A DNA stretch of 27,417 nucleotides from Peptostreptococcus sp. (GTDB lineage Bacteria > Bacillota > Clostridia > Peptostreptococcales > Peptostreptococcaceae): the NCBI GenBank assembly GCA_020025095.1, contig JAHHSS010000008.1, forward strand, positions 1 through 27,417. Direction: 5' to 3'. A program made the translations under genes and the position numbers. This document shows positions 16,340 through 25,900 of the stretch, piece after piece. The notes under the pieces were generated by a model that saw only the letters and a list, made by a program, of their open reading frames with translations, had not been told where the DNA came from and did not search any database. Each line of letters opens with the position of its first letter. Positions within the stretch are counted from its first letter, which is position 1.

Positions 16340-17665
16340 TTGAGTACAGAAAATAGACCGATTGTTGCGGTAGTCGGAAGACCAAATGTTGGTAAGTCTA
16401 CGATTTTCAATAAATTGACAGGACATAAAATATCAATAGTGGAAGATACACCAGGTGTAACAAGAGATAGAATTTTTGGAGAAGTGGAATGGTTAAATAA
16501 GTATTTCACGCTAATAGATACGGGTGGATTGGAGCCAAAATCAGATGATATAATAGTGTCTCAAATGAGAGATCAAGCTATGCTTGCTATAGATATGGCT
16601 CATGTAATATTATTTATTGTTGATGGAAAGGGTGGACTAACTGCAGCTGATAGAGAGGTTGCAGATATACTAAGAAAAACAAATAAACCTGTAATTTTAG
16701 TAGTTAATAAAATTGACTCAAAAAATCAACAGGATAATATTTATGATTTTTATGAACTAGGACTAGGGACTCCAGTACCAGTATCTGGAGCAAATGCCAT
16801 GGGATTAGGAGATTTATTAGATGAAGTTGTTGAAAACTTCCCAGAAGGAATGAATACGGAATACGATGAAGATATAATAAAAGTCGCAATTACTGGTAAA
16901 CCTAATGCAGGAAAAAGCTCGATATTAAATAATATACTTGGAGAAGATAGAGTAATAGTTTCCCCAATAGCAGGTACAACCAGAGATGCGATAGATACAT
17001 ATTTTGAAAAAGGTGATAATAAGTTTCTTTTGATAGATACAGCAGGTATTAGAAGAAGAAGCAAGGTTTATGAAAGAGTGGAGAAATTTTCTGTCATACG
17101 TTCTATGAGTGCCGTTGATAGAGCAGATGTTGTCCTTATAGTAATAGACGCTACAGAAGGTGTTACAGAACAAGATACAAAGGTTGCAGGAATTGCTCAC
17201 GATGAAGGTAAGGGATGCATATTTGTAGTTAATAAATGGGATTTAATAGAAAAGGATAATAAAACAATGAATAATTTTAGAAATAAAATTAGAGAAAAAT
17301 TCCCGTTTATGAATTATGCACCAATTCTTTTTGTTTCAGCAGTTACAAATCAAAGAATAAATAAGATTTTACAGACTGTCGTAGAAGTAGCTTATGAACA
17401 AAATAGAACAGTAACAACGTCTGTTCTTAATGAAGTAATAGGAGAGGCTGTAATGCTTAATCAGCCCCCTTCTGATAAGGGTAGAAGATTGAAAATATAC
17501 TATGGAACACAGACAGGTACTAAACCTCCTACTTTTACACTATTTATAAACGATATAAATTTGACTCATTTTTCTTATACAAGATATCTTGAAAATAGAC
17601 TTAGAGAAAACTTTGGTTTTGAAGGAACGTCTATAAAAATTGAGTATAAGCAGAAAAGAAGATAA
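16340..17665 (+). CDS. der: Ribosome-assembly GTPase Der (EngA)
   Basis: A double GTPase needed for 50S ribosome assembly. The 441-residue protein has a first G domain with GRPNVGKS (from residue 13), DTPGVTRDR, DTGG and NKID. The second G domain has GKPNAGKSS (186-194), SPIAGTTRD, DTAGIRRRSKV and NKWD. A C-terminal KH-like domain follows, ending in GTSIKIEYKQKRR. The start is TTG at 16340 after AAGGAAGTGAT; the ATG at 16335 meets a stop after one codon. It is followed after 16 nt by plsY. Confidence 0.97.
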   Translation: MSTENRPIVAVVGRPNVGKSTIFNKLTGHKISIVEDTPGVTRDRIFGEVEWLNKYFTLIDTGGLEPKSDDIIVSQMRDQAMLAIDMAHVILFIVDGKGGLTAADREVADILRKTNKPVILVVNKIDSKNQQDNIYDFYELGLGTPVPVSGANAMGLGDLLDEVVENFPEGMNTEYDEDIIKVAITGKPNAGKSSILNNILGEDRVIVSPIAGTTRDAIDTYFEKGDNKFLLIDTAGIRRRSKVYERVEKFSVIRSMSAVDRADVVLIVIDATEGVTEQDTKVAGIAHDEGKGCIFVVNKWDLIEKDNKTMNNFRNKIREKFPFMNYAPILFVSAVTNQRINKILQTVVEVAYEQNRTVTTSVLNEVIGEAVMLNQPPSDKGRRLKIYYGTQTGTKPPTFTLFINDINLTHFSYTRYLENRLRENFGFEGTSIKIEYKQKRR

Positions 17666-17681
17666 ATAGGGGGGTCGCAAA

Positions 17682-18293
17682 GTGCTTTTATTATATGTTT
17701 TAATAATAGTATTAGCCTATTTAATAGGATGTGTATCCAGTGCATATATAATTAGCAAAGCTTTATTCGGAATAGATATTAGAACGCAAGGATCAAAAAA
17801 TGCAGGAACAACGAATGCTTTAAGAACTTTTGGCTTTAAGGCTGGATTAGTAACATTTTTAGGAGATTATTTCAAAGGTACTATTGCAGTTTTATTAGCA
17901 ATATTCATAGCATATAAAGGTCATTTAGACGCTGACCTTGCAAAATACATAGCAGCCTTGGCTGTAGTAGCAGGACATAATTGGCCTGTGTTTCTCAAAT
18001 TTAAAGGTGGTAAAGGTGTTGCAACAACATATGGTGCTATGCTTGCTATAGCACCATTACCAACCCTTGCAAGTATGCTATTTTTTATAATTATAGTTCT
18101 TGTAACCAAGTATGTTTCAGTTGCTTCTATTTGTGGAGTGTGTCTTTTCCCAGTTCTTATGTATATGAGAAGTGATTATGTAGGGGTATGGGTTTGCATA
18201 TTGTTGTCTATTTCTGTAATATATAAGCACAAAGAAAATATAAAGAGGCTTTTAAAAGGTCAGGAAAGAAGACTAGAATTAAAAAAGAAATAG
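17682..18293 (+). CDS. plsY: Glycerol-3-phosphate acyltransferase PlsY
   Basis: Acylates glycerol-3-phosphate from acyl-phosphate, the first membrane step of phospholipid synthesis. The 203-residue protein has several hydrophobic membrane segments and the PlsY motifs GSKNAGTTNALRTFG (37-51), GDYFKGT (61-67) and AGHNWPVFLKFKGGKGVAT (98-114). The start is GTG at 17682 preceded by AGGGGGG. Its neighbour gpsA makes the substrate glycerol-3-phosphate, so the two form a metabolic pair. Confidence 0.95.
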   Translation: MLLLYVLIIVLAYLIGCVSSAYIISKALFGIDIRTQGSKNAGTTNALRTFGFKAGLVTFLGDYFKGTIAVLLAIFIAYKGHLDADLAKYIAALAVVAGHNWPVFLKFKGGKGVATTYGAMLAIAPLPTLASMLFFIIIVLVTKYVSVASICGVCLFPVLMYMRSDYVGVWVCILLSISVIYKHKENIKRLLKGQERRLELKKK

Positions 18294-18341
18294 CCGAATA
18301 TAATTTAAACAAATATATCATATTTTAAGGGAGGGTTACAT

Positions 18342-19352
18342 ATGAAAAAGGTATGTATGCTAGGTGCAGGAAGTTGGTCTACAGCTTTGGCAAAGGTGCT
18401 TGATGATAACGGATACAAGGTTATAATGTGGGCAAGAAGAAGTCAACAGTGTGAAGAAATAAATAATAATCACACAAATAAAAAGTATCTAGAAAATATC
18501 GTTTTAAATGAAAGCATAGAGGCGACAACAGATATAGAATATGCAATAAAAGGTGCTAACTTAGTAGTTTTAGGTGTACCTTCTCAACAGATAAGAAATA
18601 TTTGTAGACTTATAAAACCATATATTTCAAAGAATCAAATAATTGTAAATGTAGCTAAAGGAATAGAAAATAAAACAGGAAAAAGAATTTCAGAAATTTG
18701 CGCAGAAGAGTTGCCTGAAAATAAATACTGCATGCTTTCAGGTCCTTCTCATGCAGAGGAAGTTTCTAAAAATATTCCTACTGCTTTGGTAGCTGCCTCT
18801 GAATGCATAGAAACTTCTCAGCTTGTTCAAGATTCTTTCATGAATAAGAATTTTAGGGTTTATACAAACAATGATTTAATTGGTGTTGAATTAGGTGGTG
18901 CTACAAAAAATATAATAGCTTTTGGAGCAGGGATATTAGATGGATTAAATTACGGAGATAATTCAAAGGCAGCTTTAATGACAAGAGGTTTAACTGAGAT
19001 AAGTAGATTTGGAGTTGCAATGGGAGCCGAATTATCTACCTTCTCAGGTTTATCTGGAATAGGTGACCTTATAGTTACATGCACAAGTATGCATTCTAGA
19101 AATAGAAGAGCGGGAATTCTTATTGGTAAGGGATACACGATTGAAGAAACTAAAAAATCAATTCAAATGGTTGTAGAAGGAATTACGGCTACAATAGCAG
19201 TATATGAAAAAGCTTCAAAAATGGGAATAGAAATGCCAATTACTGAATGTATATATAGAGTTATAACAACAGATTTGGATCCCAAGGATGGAGTATATGA
19301 ATTGATGACGAGGTCAAAAAAACACGAAAATGAATATATATTTAAAATATAA
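18342..19352 (+). CDS. gpsA: Glycerol-3-phosphate dehydrogenase (NAD(P)+) GpsA
   Basis: Reduces dihydroxyacetone phosphate to sn-glycerol-3-phosphate for lipid synthesis. The 336-residue protein has the Rossmann loop GAGSWSTAL (from residue 8), VLGVPSQQIR, the AKGIE segment, LSGPSHAEEV, the catalytic-Lys region GGATKNIIAFGAGI, the substrate region GDNSKAALMTRGLTEISR, and GLSGIGDLIVTC with HSRNRRAG. The ATG follows AGGGAGGGT. It ends in a short gap with a promoter for the ylm block and no clear terminator. Confidence 0.97.
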   Translation: MKKVCMLGAGSWSTALAKVLDDNGYKVIMWARRSQQCEEINNNHTNKKYLENIVLNESIEATTDIEYAIKGANLVVLGVPSQQIRNICRLIKPYISKNQIIVNVAKGIENKTGKRISEICAEELPENKYCMLSGPSHAEEVSKNIPTALVAASECIETSQLVQDSFMNKNFRVYTNNDLIGVELGGATKNIIAFGAGILDGLNYGDNSKAALMTRGLTEISRFGVAMGAELSTFSGLSGIGDLIVTCTSMHSRNRRAGILIGKGYTIEETKKSIQMVVEGITATIAVYEKASKMGIEMPITECIYRVITTDLDPKDGVYELMTRSKKHENEYIFKI

Positions 19353-19392
19353 GGTATAATTTTAAAAATAATACATACAATCTTGTAACTTT

Positions 19393-19421
19393 TTGATATA
19401 ATAATATATGTGTAGTATTAT
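19393..19421 (+). promoter_or_regulatory. Probable promoter of the yggS-sepF-ylmGH-divIVA block
   Basis: TTGATA (19393-19398) and TATTAT (19416-19421), each 5 of 6 to consensus, with exactly 17 bp between. It lies 77 nt before the yggS start. Another TATAAT at 19397 has no matching -35. Downstream, TCGTAT (19445-19450) and ATACGA (19462-19467) form a small inverted repeat in the leader. Confidence 0.5.
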
Positions 19422-19497
19422 GCTTATTGAAAATTTATAGTTAATCGTATGTTTTTGACTGATACGACTAATAAATATGATAGGAGTAGGTGGAAAT

Positions 19498-20196
19498 ATG
19501 AGTATAGCTAAAAATTTAGATAAGGTAAAAAAAAATATTGAGGATGTAGCTCAAAGATGTGGTAGAGAACCAGAAGATATTTTATTGCTTGGTGTAACCA
19601 AGACAGTGGATATAGATATTGTTGAAGAGGCTATTAAGTTGGGAATTACTGATGTTGGAGAAAATAAACCTCAGGAGCTAACAAGAAAGTACGAAGCTAT
19701 AGGTGATAAAGTGAAGTGGCATCAGATTGGTTCTCTTCAGACTAATAAAGTAAAATACATTATAGATAAGGTGGAGTTAATTCACTCTTTGGATAGAATA
19801 GCTTTGGCAGAAGAGATACAAAAAAGAGCGGAAAAAGAAGATTTATATATAAATTGTCTAGTTCAAGTAAATGTATCAAAAGAAGAATCAAAGCATGGAA
19901 TATACAAAGAAGAAGTAGAAAGTTTTATTAGGGAGTGCTCTTCAAACTATGATAGAATAAAAATAAAGGGATTAATGACAATGGCACCGTTTGATGCTAG
20001 CAGAGATGAAATCAGAGCTGTTTTTAGAGATTTGAAGGATTTATCTGTAAATATTTCAAAGATGAACATTGAGAATGTAGAGATGAAAGAACTTTCAATG
20101 GGGATGAGTGGAGATTATGAAATAGCTATAGAAGAAGGAGCAACAATTGTCAGAATAGGTACATCCATTTTTGGAAAAAGAAACTATAACAAATAA
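19498..20196 (+). CDS. YggS-family pyridoxal phosphate homeostasis protein (YlmE)
   Basis: A 232-residue PLP-binding protein of the PLPBP/YggS family, which buffers pyridoxal phosphate and has no known catalytic reaction. K35 in LLGVTKTVD is the PLP lysine. Other family motifs are GENKPQEL, WHQIGSLQTNKVKYI, GLMTMAP and the phosphate-binding C-terminal run LSMGMSGDYEIAIEEGATIVRIGTSIFG. The ATG at 19498 follows AGGTGG; an in-frame ATG at 19477 precedes the ribosome site and is rejected. It opens the ylm block next to sepF, as in Bacillus (ylmE). Confidence 0.94.
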   Translation: MSIAKNLDKVKKNIEDVAQRCGREPEDILLLGVTKTVDIDIVEEAIKLGITDVGENKPQELTRKYEAIGDKVKWHQIGSLQTNKVKYIIDKVELIHSLDRIALAEEIQKRAEKEDLYINCLVQVNVSKEESKHGIYKEEVESFIRECSSNYDRIKIKGLMTMAPFDASRDEIRAVFRDLKDLSVNISKMNIENVEMKELSMGMSGDYEIAIEEGATIVRIGTSIFGKRNYNK

Positions 20197-20223
20197 AAAT
20201 GGGACATTGCTAGGAGGTAAATT

Positions 20224-20730
20224 ATGGCAGGTTTTAAGGATAAAATGGGGAAATTAAAAGACTGGATGATAACAGACGACGAAAATTCTGAAGAAGAATA
20301 CGATACATATGAAGAGGAATATGAAGATTCATATGATGACTACGAAGACAATTATGAAGAATATGATGATGAACCAGAGGATTTAGGAGTTTCATATCAA
20401 TCAAGTTCTACAAGTAGAGTGGCTGATTACCCAGCTCATAATCAAATGAAAGTTTTAATAGTTGAGCCTAGAGTATATGATGATGCACAGATGATAGCAG
20501 ATCATTTAAAAATGAGAAAGACTGTAATAGTTAACTTTGAAAAAGTTACTCAACAAAGTACAAAAAAATCTATTTTTAACTTTATGAACGGTGCTGTTTA
20601 TGTTCTTGATGGCAGTATTCAAGAAGTTTCAAAGTCAATATTTATACTTGCACCTAAGAATGTTGATATAGATTCAAGCATGAAAAAGGAATTAGAAAGT
20701 AAAGCAAGCTTCCCTTGGCAAGCTAGGTAG
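20224..20730 (+). CDS. sepF: Cell division protein SepF
   Basis: Binds the FtsZ C-terminus, polymerises into rings or arcs and anchors Z-filaments to the membrane. The 168-residue protein starts with an amphipathic membrane-binding helix (MAGFKDKMGKLKDWM). A very acidic linker rich in Asp, Glu and Tyr follows (about 18-53), then the conserved SepF core (about 75-160; KVLIVEPRVYDDAQMIADHL, VNFEKV, FMNGAVYVLDGSIQEV, ILAPKNVDI). AGGAGG precedes the ATG. No ftsA lies nearby, so SepF may be the main anchor unless ftsA is elsewhere. Confidence 0.95.
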   Translation: MAGFKDKMGKLKDWMITDDENSEEEYDTYEEEYEDSYDDYEDNYEEYDDEPEDLGVSYQSSSTSRVADYPAHNQMKVLIVEPRVYDDAQMIADHLKMRKTVIVNFEKVTQQSTKKSIFNFMNGAVYVLDGSIQEVSKSIFILAPKNVDIDSSMKKELESKASFPWQAR

Positions 20731-20747
20731 TTAACAAGGAGATAAAA

Positions 20748-21005
20748 ATGAGTATATTAAAAGTTGCATTGCAATATTTAATAAACATCATAGTTTGGGT
20801 AATTATAGCAAAATCTTTACTGTCTTGGTTTCCAGGAACTCAGGATAGTAAGCTTTATACGGTTTTAGATGATTTTACAGAACCAATTGAAGGTCCTATA
20901 AGAAGGATTTTTGGAAGATATATGTCCGGTCCTTTTGATTTCACTCCGATGATTGCCATTATTTTTCTTATGATTATCGGCGGTTTAATATCGAGATTTT
21001 TATAG
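20748..21005 (+). CDS. ylmG: YggT-family membrane protein YlmG
   Basis: An 85-residue protein with two hydrophobic membrane segments (about 5-26 and 65-84). Between them is the family stretch SWFPGTQDSKLYTVLDDFTEPIEGPIRRIFG. Its place between sepF and ylmH is conserved in Gram-positive bacteria and cyanobacteria, where YlmG is linked to division or membrane-protein assembly. The molecular function is not settled. AAGGAGA precedes the ATG. Confidence 0.92.
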   Translation: MSILKVALQYLINIIVWVIIAKSLLSWFPGTQDSKLYTVLDDFTEPIEGPIRRIFGRYMSGPFDFTPMIAIIFLMIIGGLISRFL

Positions 21006-21012
21006 GTGGGAT

Positions 21013-21798
21013 ATGGATAAACTAAGAGTTACAAATCATATAACTGATGATGATTTAAGAATAAAAATGTATAAAGTTGTTGATATTTGTAATATAGTAT
21101 TGAAGAACTATGATATTAGGCAGACGGAATTTTTAAATCCATTTGAAGTGAAAAATGCAGTTGCTATTATCAATTCAGAACAAAATCTATCGTGTAGGAT
21201 CGATGGCGGATATGATGAGGCTGAAAGGTCGGTAATATCTATATACCCATATTATATGGAGCTAGATAATGACGATGTAAATATTAGATTCCTACAAATT
21301 GAAGGCAATTTTAAATTTTCATCAGTATCCCATAGAGATTATTTAGGTTCTTTGATGGGATTAGGAATCAAAAGAGAAAAAATAGGTGATATCTTGGTGC
21401 ATGATGATTATTGTCAAATAGTTACTGATGCAGAGATAGCTGATTATATTGTTTACAATTTATTAAAGGTTTCTAACAATAGTGTGAAGGTAAGAGAGAT
21501 TGATAGAAATGAGTTGGCCATAGGAATTCAAAATTTTGAAGAAAAATTCTATACTGTTTCTTCACTTAGAGTAGATAATATTATTTCAGCTGTATTAAAT
21601 ATTTCTAGACAAAAAGCATCTAAATTTATAGAAGCAGGATTTGTGACTGTAGATTATCAAAAGATTGAGAAGCCGTCATTTATTGTTCCTGAAGGAGCAA
21701 TAGTATCAGTTAGGAGAAAAGGTAAATTTATTTTAAGTGAGGTCGGCGACCTGACGAGAAAAGATAAGGTGAAAATAAGAACAAAAAAATTCGTATAG
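21013..21798 (+). CDS. ylmH: YlmH-family S4-domain RNA-binding protein (RqcP2-like)
   Basis: A 261-residue protein with an N-terminal YlmH domain and a C-terminal S4 RNA-binding domain (about 183-245; LRVDNIISAVLNISRQKASKFIEAGFV). In Bacillus, YlmH/RqcP2 binds ribosomal 50S-peptidyl-tRNA and acts in ribosome-associated quality control. The gene begins 7 nt after ylmG, with its ribosome site (TAGGTGG) at the ylmG stop, and divIVA follows closely, so these are translated from one message. Confidence 0.92.
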   Translation: MDKLRVTNHITDDDLRIKMYKVVDICNIVLKNYDIRQTEFLNPFEVKNAVAIINSEQNLSCRIDGGYDEAERSVISIYPYYMELDNDDVNIRFLQIEGNFKFSSVSHRDYLGSLMGLGIKREKIGDILVHDDYCQIVTDAEIADYIVYNLLKVSNNSVKVREIDRNELAIGIQNFEEKFYTVSSLRVDNIISAVLNISRQKASKFIEAGFVTVDYQKIEKPSFIVPEGAIVSVRRKGKFILSEVGDLTRKDKVKIRTKKFV

Positions 21799-21809
21799 GA
21801 GTGATATTA

Positions 21810-22457
21810 ATGATTACACCAGAAGAAATAAGTGAAAAAGAATTTAAAAAAGGATTTAGAGGATATAGCGAAGAAGAAGTCGATATATTTTTAGACCAGA
21901 TTAAAGAGGATTATGAGGCTTTAGTTAAAGAAAATGAAGCTGTTAAAGAAAAAATATCAATGTATAAGGAACAGGTTAGCAAGTATTCAAGTATTGAAGA
22001 GACTCTAAAAGAAACATTGATTACTGCGCAGAGTGCTGCAGAAGATACTACTAGTGCCGCAAATAAAAAAGCTAGAGTAATAGTTCAGGAAGCAGAACTT
22101 CAGGCAAAGCAAATAATCGATAACGCAAATAATAAAGTGATAGAGATTAGAAATGAATATGAAGCCTTGGTGAAAGAATTCAAGGTGTTTAGAATAAAAT
22201 TCAAGTCTTTACTTGAAGATGAGATGCAGAATGTGGATGATATATTTAGTGACTCAGTACAGGAAAATGATGCTTTTAATCAGGTTCATAATCCTCCAGT
22301 ATATGAATCTACAGGAACCATGAGAATGTCTGTACTTGAGGATGTTCAAGAAGAAGAAGAAATAAATACTATGGGAATAAAAACTGCAGAAGAAATCAAA
22401 GGGGAAGTAGCTGAAGATACATCTGGTTCTCCTGAAGATATTTTCAAGATTAAGTAG
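21810..22457 (+). CDS. divIVA: Cell division/polarity protein DivIVA
   Basis: A coiled-coil protein that binds curved membrane at poles and septa. The ATG at 21810 gives 215 residues; a GTG at 21801 is part of the ribosome site GGAGTGAT and is rejected. The N-terminal membrane-binding domain ITPEEISEKEFKKGFRGYSEEEVDIFL has the key F16-R17 pair of the crossed hairpin. Coiled-coil segments follow (about 27-65 and 80-140), then an acidic low-complexity tail. The tail is likely a partner-binding region and varies between species. It ends the ylm block; only a weak 5-bp hairpin (22490-22502) follows, not a convincing terminator. Confidence 0.95.
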   Translation: MITPEEISEKEFKKGFRGYSEEEVDIFLDQIKEDYEALVKENEAVKEKISMYKEQVSKYSSIEETLKETLITAQSAAEDTTSAANKKARVIVQEAELQAKQIIDNANNKVIEIRNEYEALVKEFKVFRIKFKSLLEDEMQNVDDIFSDSVQENDAFNQVHNPPVYESTGTMRMSVLEDVQEEEEINTMGIKTAEEIKGEVAEDTSGSPEDIFKIK

Positions 22458-22564
22458 TTTGAAGTTTTAATAGTATGATTGAGTTAGGTTTAGATAGTCT
22501 AATATTTCTTCCCTAAATAAAATATGATTCAGAAATTAAATTTTTAAAAATAGGAAAAAAACTA

Positions 22565-22593
22565 TTGACGATTTGTTTTTTTTAACATATAAT
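22565..22593 (+). promoter_or_regulatory. Promoter of the T-box/ileS transcript
   Basis: TTGACG (22565-22570, 5 of 6), a 17-bp spacer and a perfect TATAAT (22588-22593). The predicted transcript start near 22600 is just before T-box stem I. Confidence 0.85.
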
Positions 22594-22609
22594 CAATAAC
22601 AAGTAATTT

Positions 22610-22860
22610 ATAGTTGCGATGATGAAGAAAAGTAGTATATACTAACCTTCAAGCGAATCGGGTTTGGTGTGAGCCGATAAGGTGCATATATATGAATATC
22701 ACTTCTGAGCAGAAAGCTGAAAGTCAATGACGATTAAGCCTACCGGGTGGTTCCGATATAGACTAAAGAGTGTCCAAAGAAGTTTATTTTTTTGGGAACT
22801 AGGGTGGTAACGCGATTTTAACTCGTCCCTTGCATTGCAGGGTGACGAGTTTTTTATTTT
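22610..22860 (+). promoter_or_regulatory. Isoleucine-specific T-box riboswitch
   Basis: A tRNA-sensing leader of ileS. Stem I begins near 22612; GAAG (22624-22627) pairs with CTTC (22702-22705) below the specifier loop. The specifier is most likely ATC at 22698-22700, followed by the expected purine, which reads uncharged tRNA-Ile. The conserved T-box sequence AGGGTGGTAACGCG is at 22801-22814, whose TGGT can pair with the ACCA end of the tRNA. The competing terminator stem is ACTCGTC..CCT with AGG..GACGAGT (22821-22850), followed by T-rich 22850-22860. Uncharged tRNA-Ile should favour the antiterminator and turn ileS on. Confidence 0.95.
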
Positions 22861-22920
22861 ATCTGGATTTATTTTAATAACTAGATACTAAAAAATATAA
22901 TTTTAATAAAGGAGAACTAT

Positions 22921-25900
22921 ATGGAAAAAGAATTAGTATTCGAAACGCTTTATGATGGCAGTGTGTCAGAAGCGGAAGTTGAGACTTTAAAAAGATGGCA
23001 AGAAGATAATATTCTTGAAAGAGTTCTTGAAAAGGGAAAAAATGATCCAACATATGTATTCTTTGAAGGACCTCCTACTGCAAATGGAAATCCTGGTATA
23101 CATCATGTAATATCAAGAACTTTAAAAGACTGGGTATGTAGATACAAAACTATGAGTGGATACAGAGTACCTAGAAAAGCTGGATGGGATACACATGGGC
23201 TTCCAGTAGAACTTCAAGTTGAAAAAGAATTAGGTTTATCTGACAAAAAAGCAATAGAAGATTATGGAATAGAGGAATTCTGTGAAAAATGTAGAAATTC
23301 TGTGTTTACATATGAAAAACAGTGGAGACAGATGACTGAAAGAATGGCTTATGCTGTTGATTTAGATAATCCATATATAACACTTGATAACAACTATATA
23401 GAAACACTTTGGTGGATATTGGATAAATTCAACAAAGAAGGACTTCTATATGAAGGTCATAAGATACTTCCATACTGTCCAAGATGTGGAACTGGACTTG
23501 CTTCACATGAAGTTGCACAGGGATACAAGGAAGTAAAGACTAATACATTAGTTGCAAAATTCAAGAAGAAGGGGACTGAAAATGAATATTTCTTAGCATG
23601 GACAACTACTCCTTGGACGCTTCCTTCTAATGTTGCTCTAACTGTAAACCCTGATATAGAATATATTAAGGCTAAGAAAGACGGAGAATTCTATTATCTA
23701 GCAAAAGATCTTGCAGATAAGCACTTAGGTGAAGGCGAATATGAAATTGTTGAAACAATGAAAGGAAAAGATTTAGAATATCAGGAATACGAGCAGTTGA
23801 TGCCATTTGTAGATGTTGATGGAAATGCATTTTTCCTAACTTGTGGAGATTATGTTACAGTAACAGATGGTACAGGTATAGTACATTCAGCACCTGCATT
23901 TGGTGAAGATGACTACAATATGGGTAGAAAGTATTCTCTTCCTTTTGTTCAGCCAGTTAATAGTGAAGGGAAGTTTACAGCCACTCCTTGGGAAGGCAAG
24001 TTTGTTATGGAAGAAGGTCTTGATGTAGAAATAATCAAGTGGCTTGCTAAAGAAAATAAACTATTCTCTAAAGAAAAGATAGAACATAACTATCCACATT
24101 GTTGGAGATGTTCAACACCTCTTGTATATTATGCGAACCCAGGCTGGTATATAGAGATGACGAAGCTTAAAGACAAGCTAATAGAAAACAATAATGGTGT
24201 AAATTGGTATCCAGAATTTGTAGGTCAGGGAAGATTTGGAAACTGGCTAGAAGAATTGAAGGATTGGGCTATATCAAGAACAAGATACTGGGGAACTCCG
24301 CTACCTGTATGGAAATGTGAATGTGGAAATAAGACAACAGTAGGTTCAAGACAAGAGTTAGCAGAACGTGCAATTGAAAATGTTGATCCAGAAACAATAG
24401 AACTTCATAGACCTCACATAGATAGAGTTCATTTAAAATGTTCTGAATGCGGAAAGCCAATGACAAGAGTTACAGAAGTAATAGACTGCTGGTTTGACTC
24501 AGGAGCAATGCCATTTGCTCAGTGGCATTTCCCATTTGAACATAAAGATGATTTTGACAACTTATTCCCAGCAGACTATATTGCAGAAGGTATAGATCAG
24601 ACAAGAGGATGGTTCTATTCACTACTTGCAGTATCAACATTTATAACAGGTAAATCTCCATATAAAAACGTATTGGTTACAGATTTAGTTTTAGACAAAG
24701 ATGGAAAGAAAATGTCAAAATCAAAGGGGAATACTATAAACCCATTTGAAATGTTTGATAAGTATGGTGCTGATGCATTGAGATGGTATCTTCTATACGT
24801 ATCTCCACCATGGACACCACTAAGATTCGATGAAGATGGATTAAAGGAAATAATGTCTAAGTTCATAGGAACTTTAAAAAACACTTATAATTTCTTTACG
24901 CTTTATGCAAATACAGACAAATTAAATCCGAGAGATTTCTTCGTTGAATATTCTCAAAGACCAGAATTAGATAGATGGATACTTTCTAAGTTCAATAATT
25001 TAAAGAAAGAAATAGAAGAAAATCTTGAAATATTTGAAGTAAATAAATCAATAAGAAGAATGACTGATTTCTTGAATGACGATTTATCAAATTGGTATAT
25101 AAGAAGATCTAGAAGAAGATTCTGGGAAACTGAACTAAATGAAGACAAAAAGTCAGTATACAATACTACTTATGAAATACTTACTGAGTACTGTAAACTA
25201 ATAGCTCCATTTGCACCATATCTATCAGAAGAAATGTATAGAAAGTTAACTGGAGAATATTCAGTTCATTGTGCAGACTATCCAAGATGTAATGAAGCAT
25301 TAATAGATTATGCACTTGAAGAAAAAATGGATCTTACAAAAAATCTTGTAACCCTAGGTAGAGCTGCAAGAGAAAATTCAAAAATAAAGGTAAGACAGCC
25401 AATTTCTGAAGTACTTATAGATGGTAAATATGAAGAAATTATATCAGATCTTGTAGAACTTATAAAGGAAGAACTAAATGTTAAGGAAGTTAAGTTTGTA
25501 AAAGATTTAAGTGAATACATGAACTTTACGCTAAAACCTAACTTTAAGGTTCTTGGACCAGTTTTAGGAAAGAATGTGAACAAGTTTGGAAAACTATTAG
25601 GAACTTTAGATGCGCATGAGATTGTATCAAAGGTTGAAGCTGGAGAAAAGATAAAAGTTGAGCTTGAAGGAAATGAATTTGAATTTGGATATGATGATAT
25701 CTTAATAAATATAGAATCAAAATCTGGATTTAATGTAGCCATGGAAAATAATTTATTCGTAATACTTGAAACAGTTTTAACTGAAGAATTGATACAGGAA
25801 GGTCTTGCAAGAGAATTTGTATCAAAAGTTCAACAAATGAGAAAGTCAAGTGGATTTGAAGTGCTTGATAACATCAATATATACTACAATGGTGATGAAG

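Noticed and set aside
16081..16509. Minus-strand frame of 142 codons across the kinase-der junction
   Set aside because: It runs antisense to both genes and through the der ribosome site; no recognisable domain.
21801..21809. GTG start for divIVA
   Set aside because: This GTG is part of the ribosome site GGAGTGAT; the ATG at 21810 matches the DivIVA N-terminus.
25308..25742. Open frame of 144 codons on the minus strand inside ileS
   Set aside because: Low-complexity Ser/Phe-rich translation typical of the antisense of AT-rich coding DNA; ileS is certain on the other strand.
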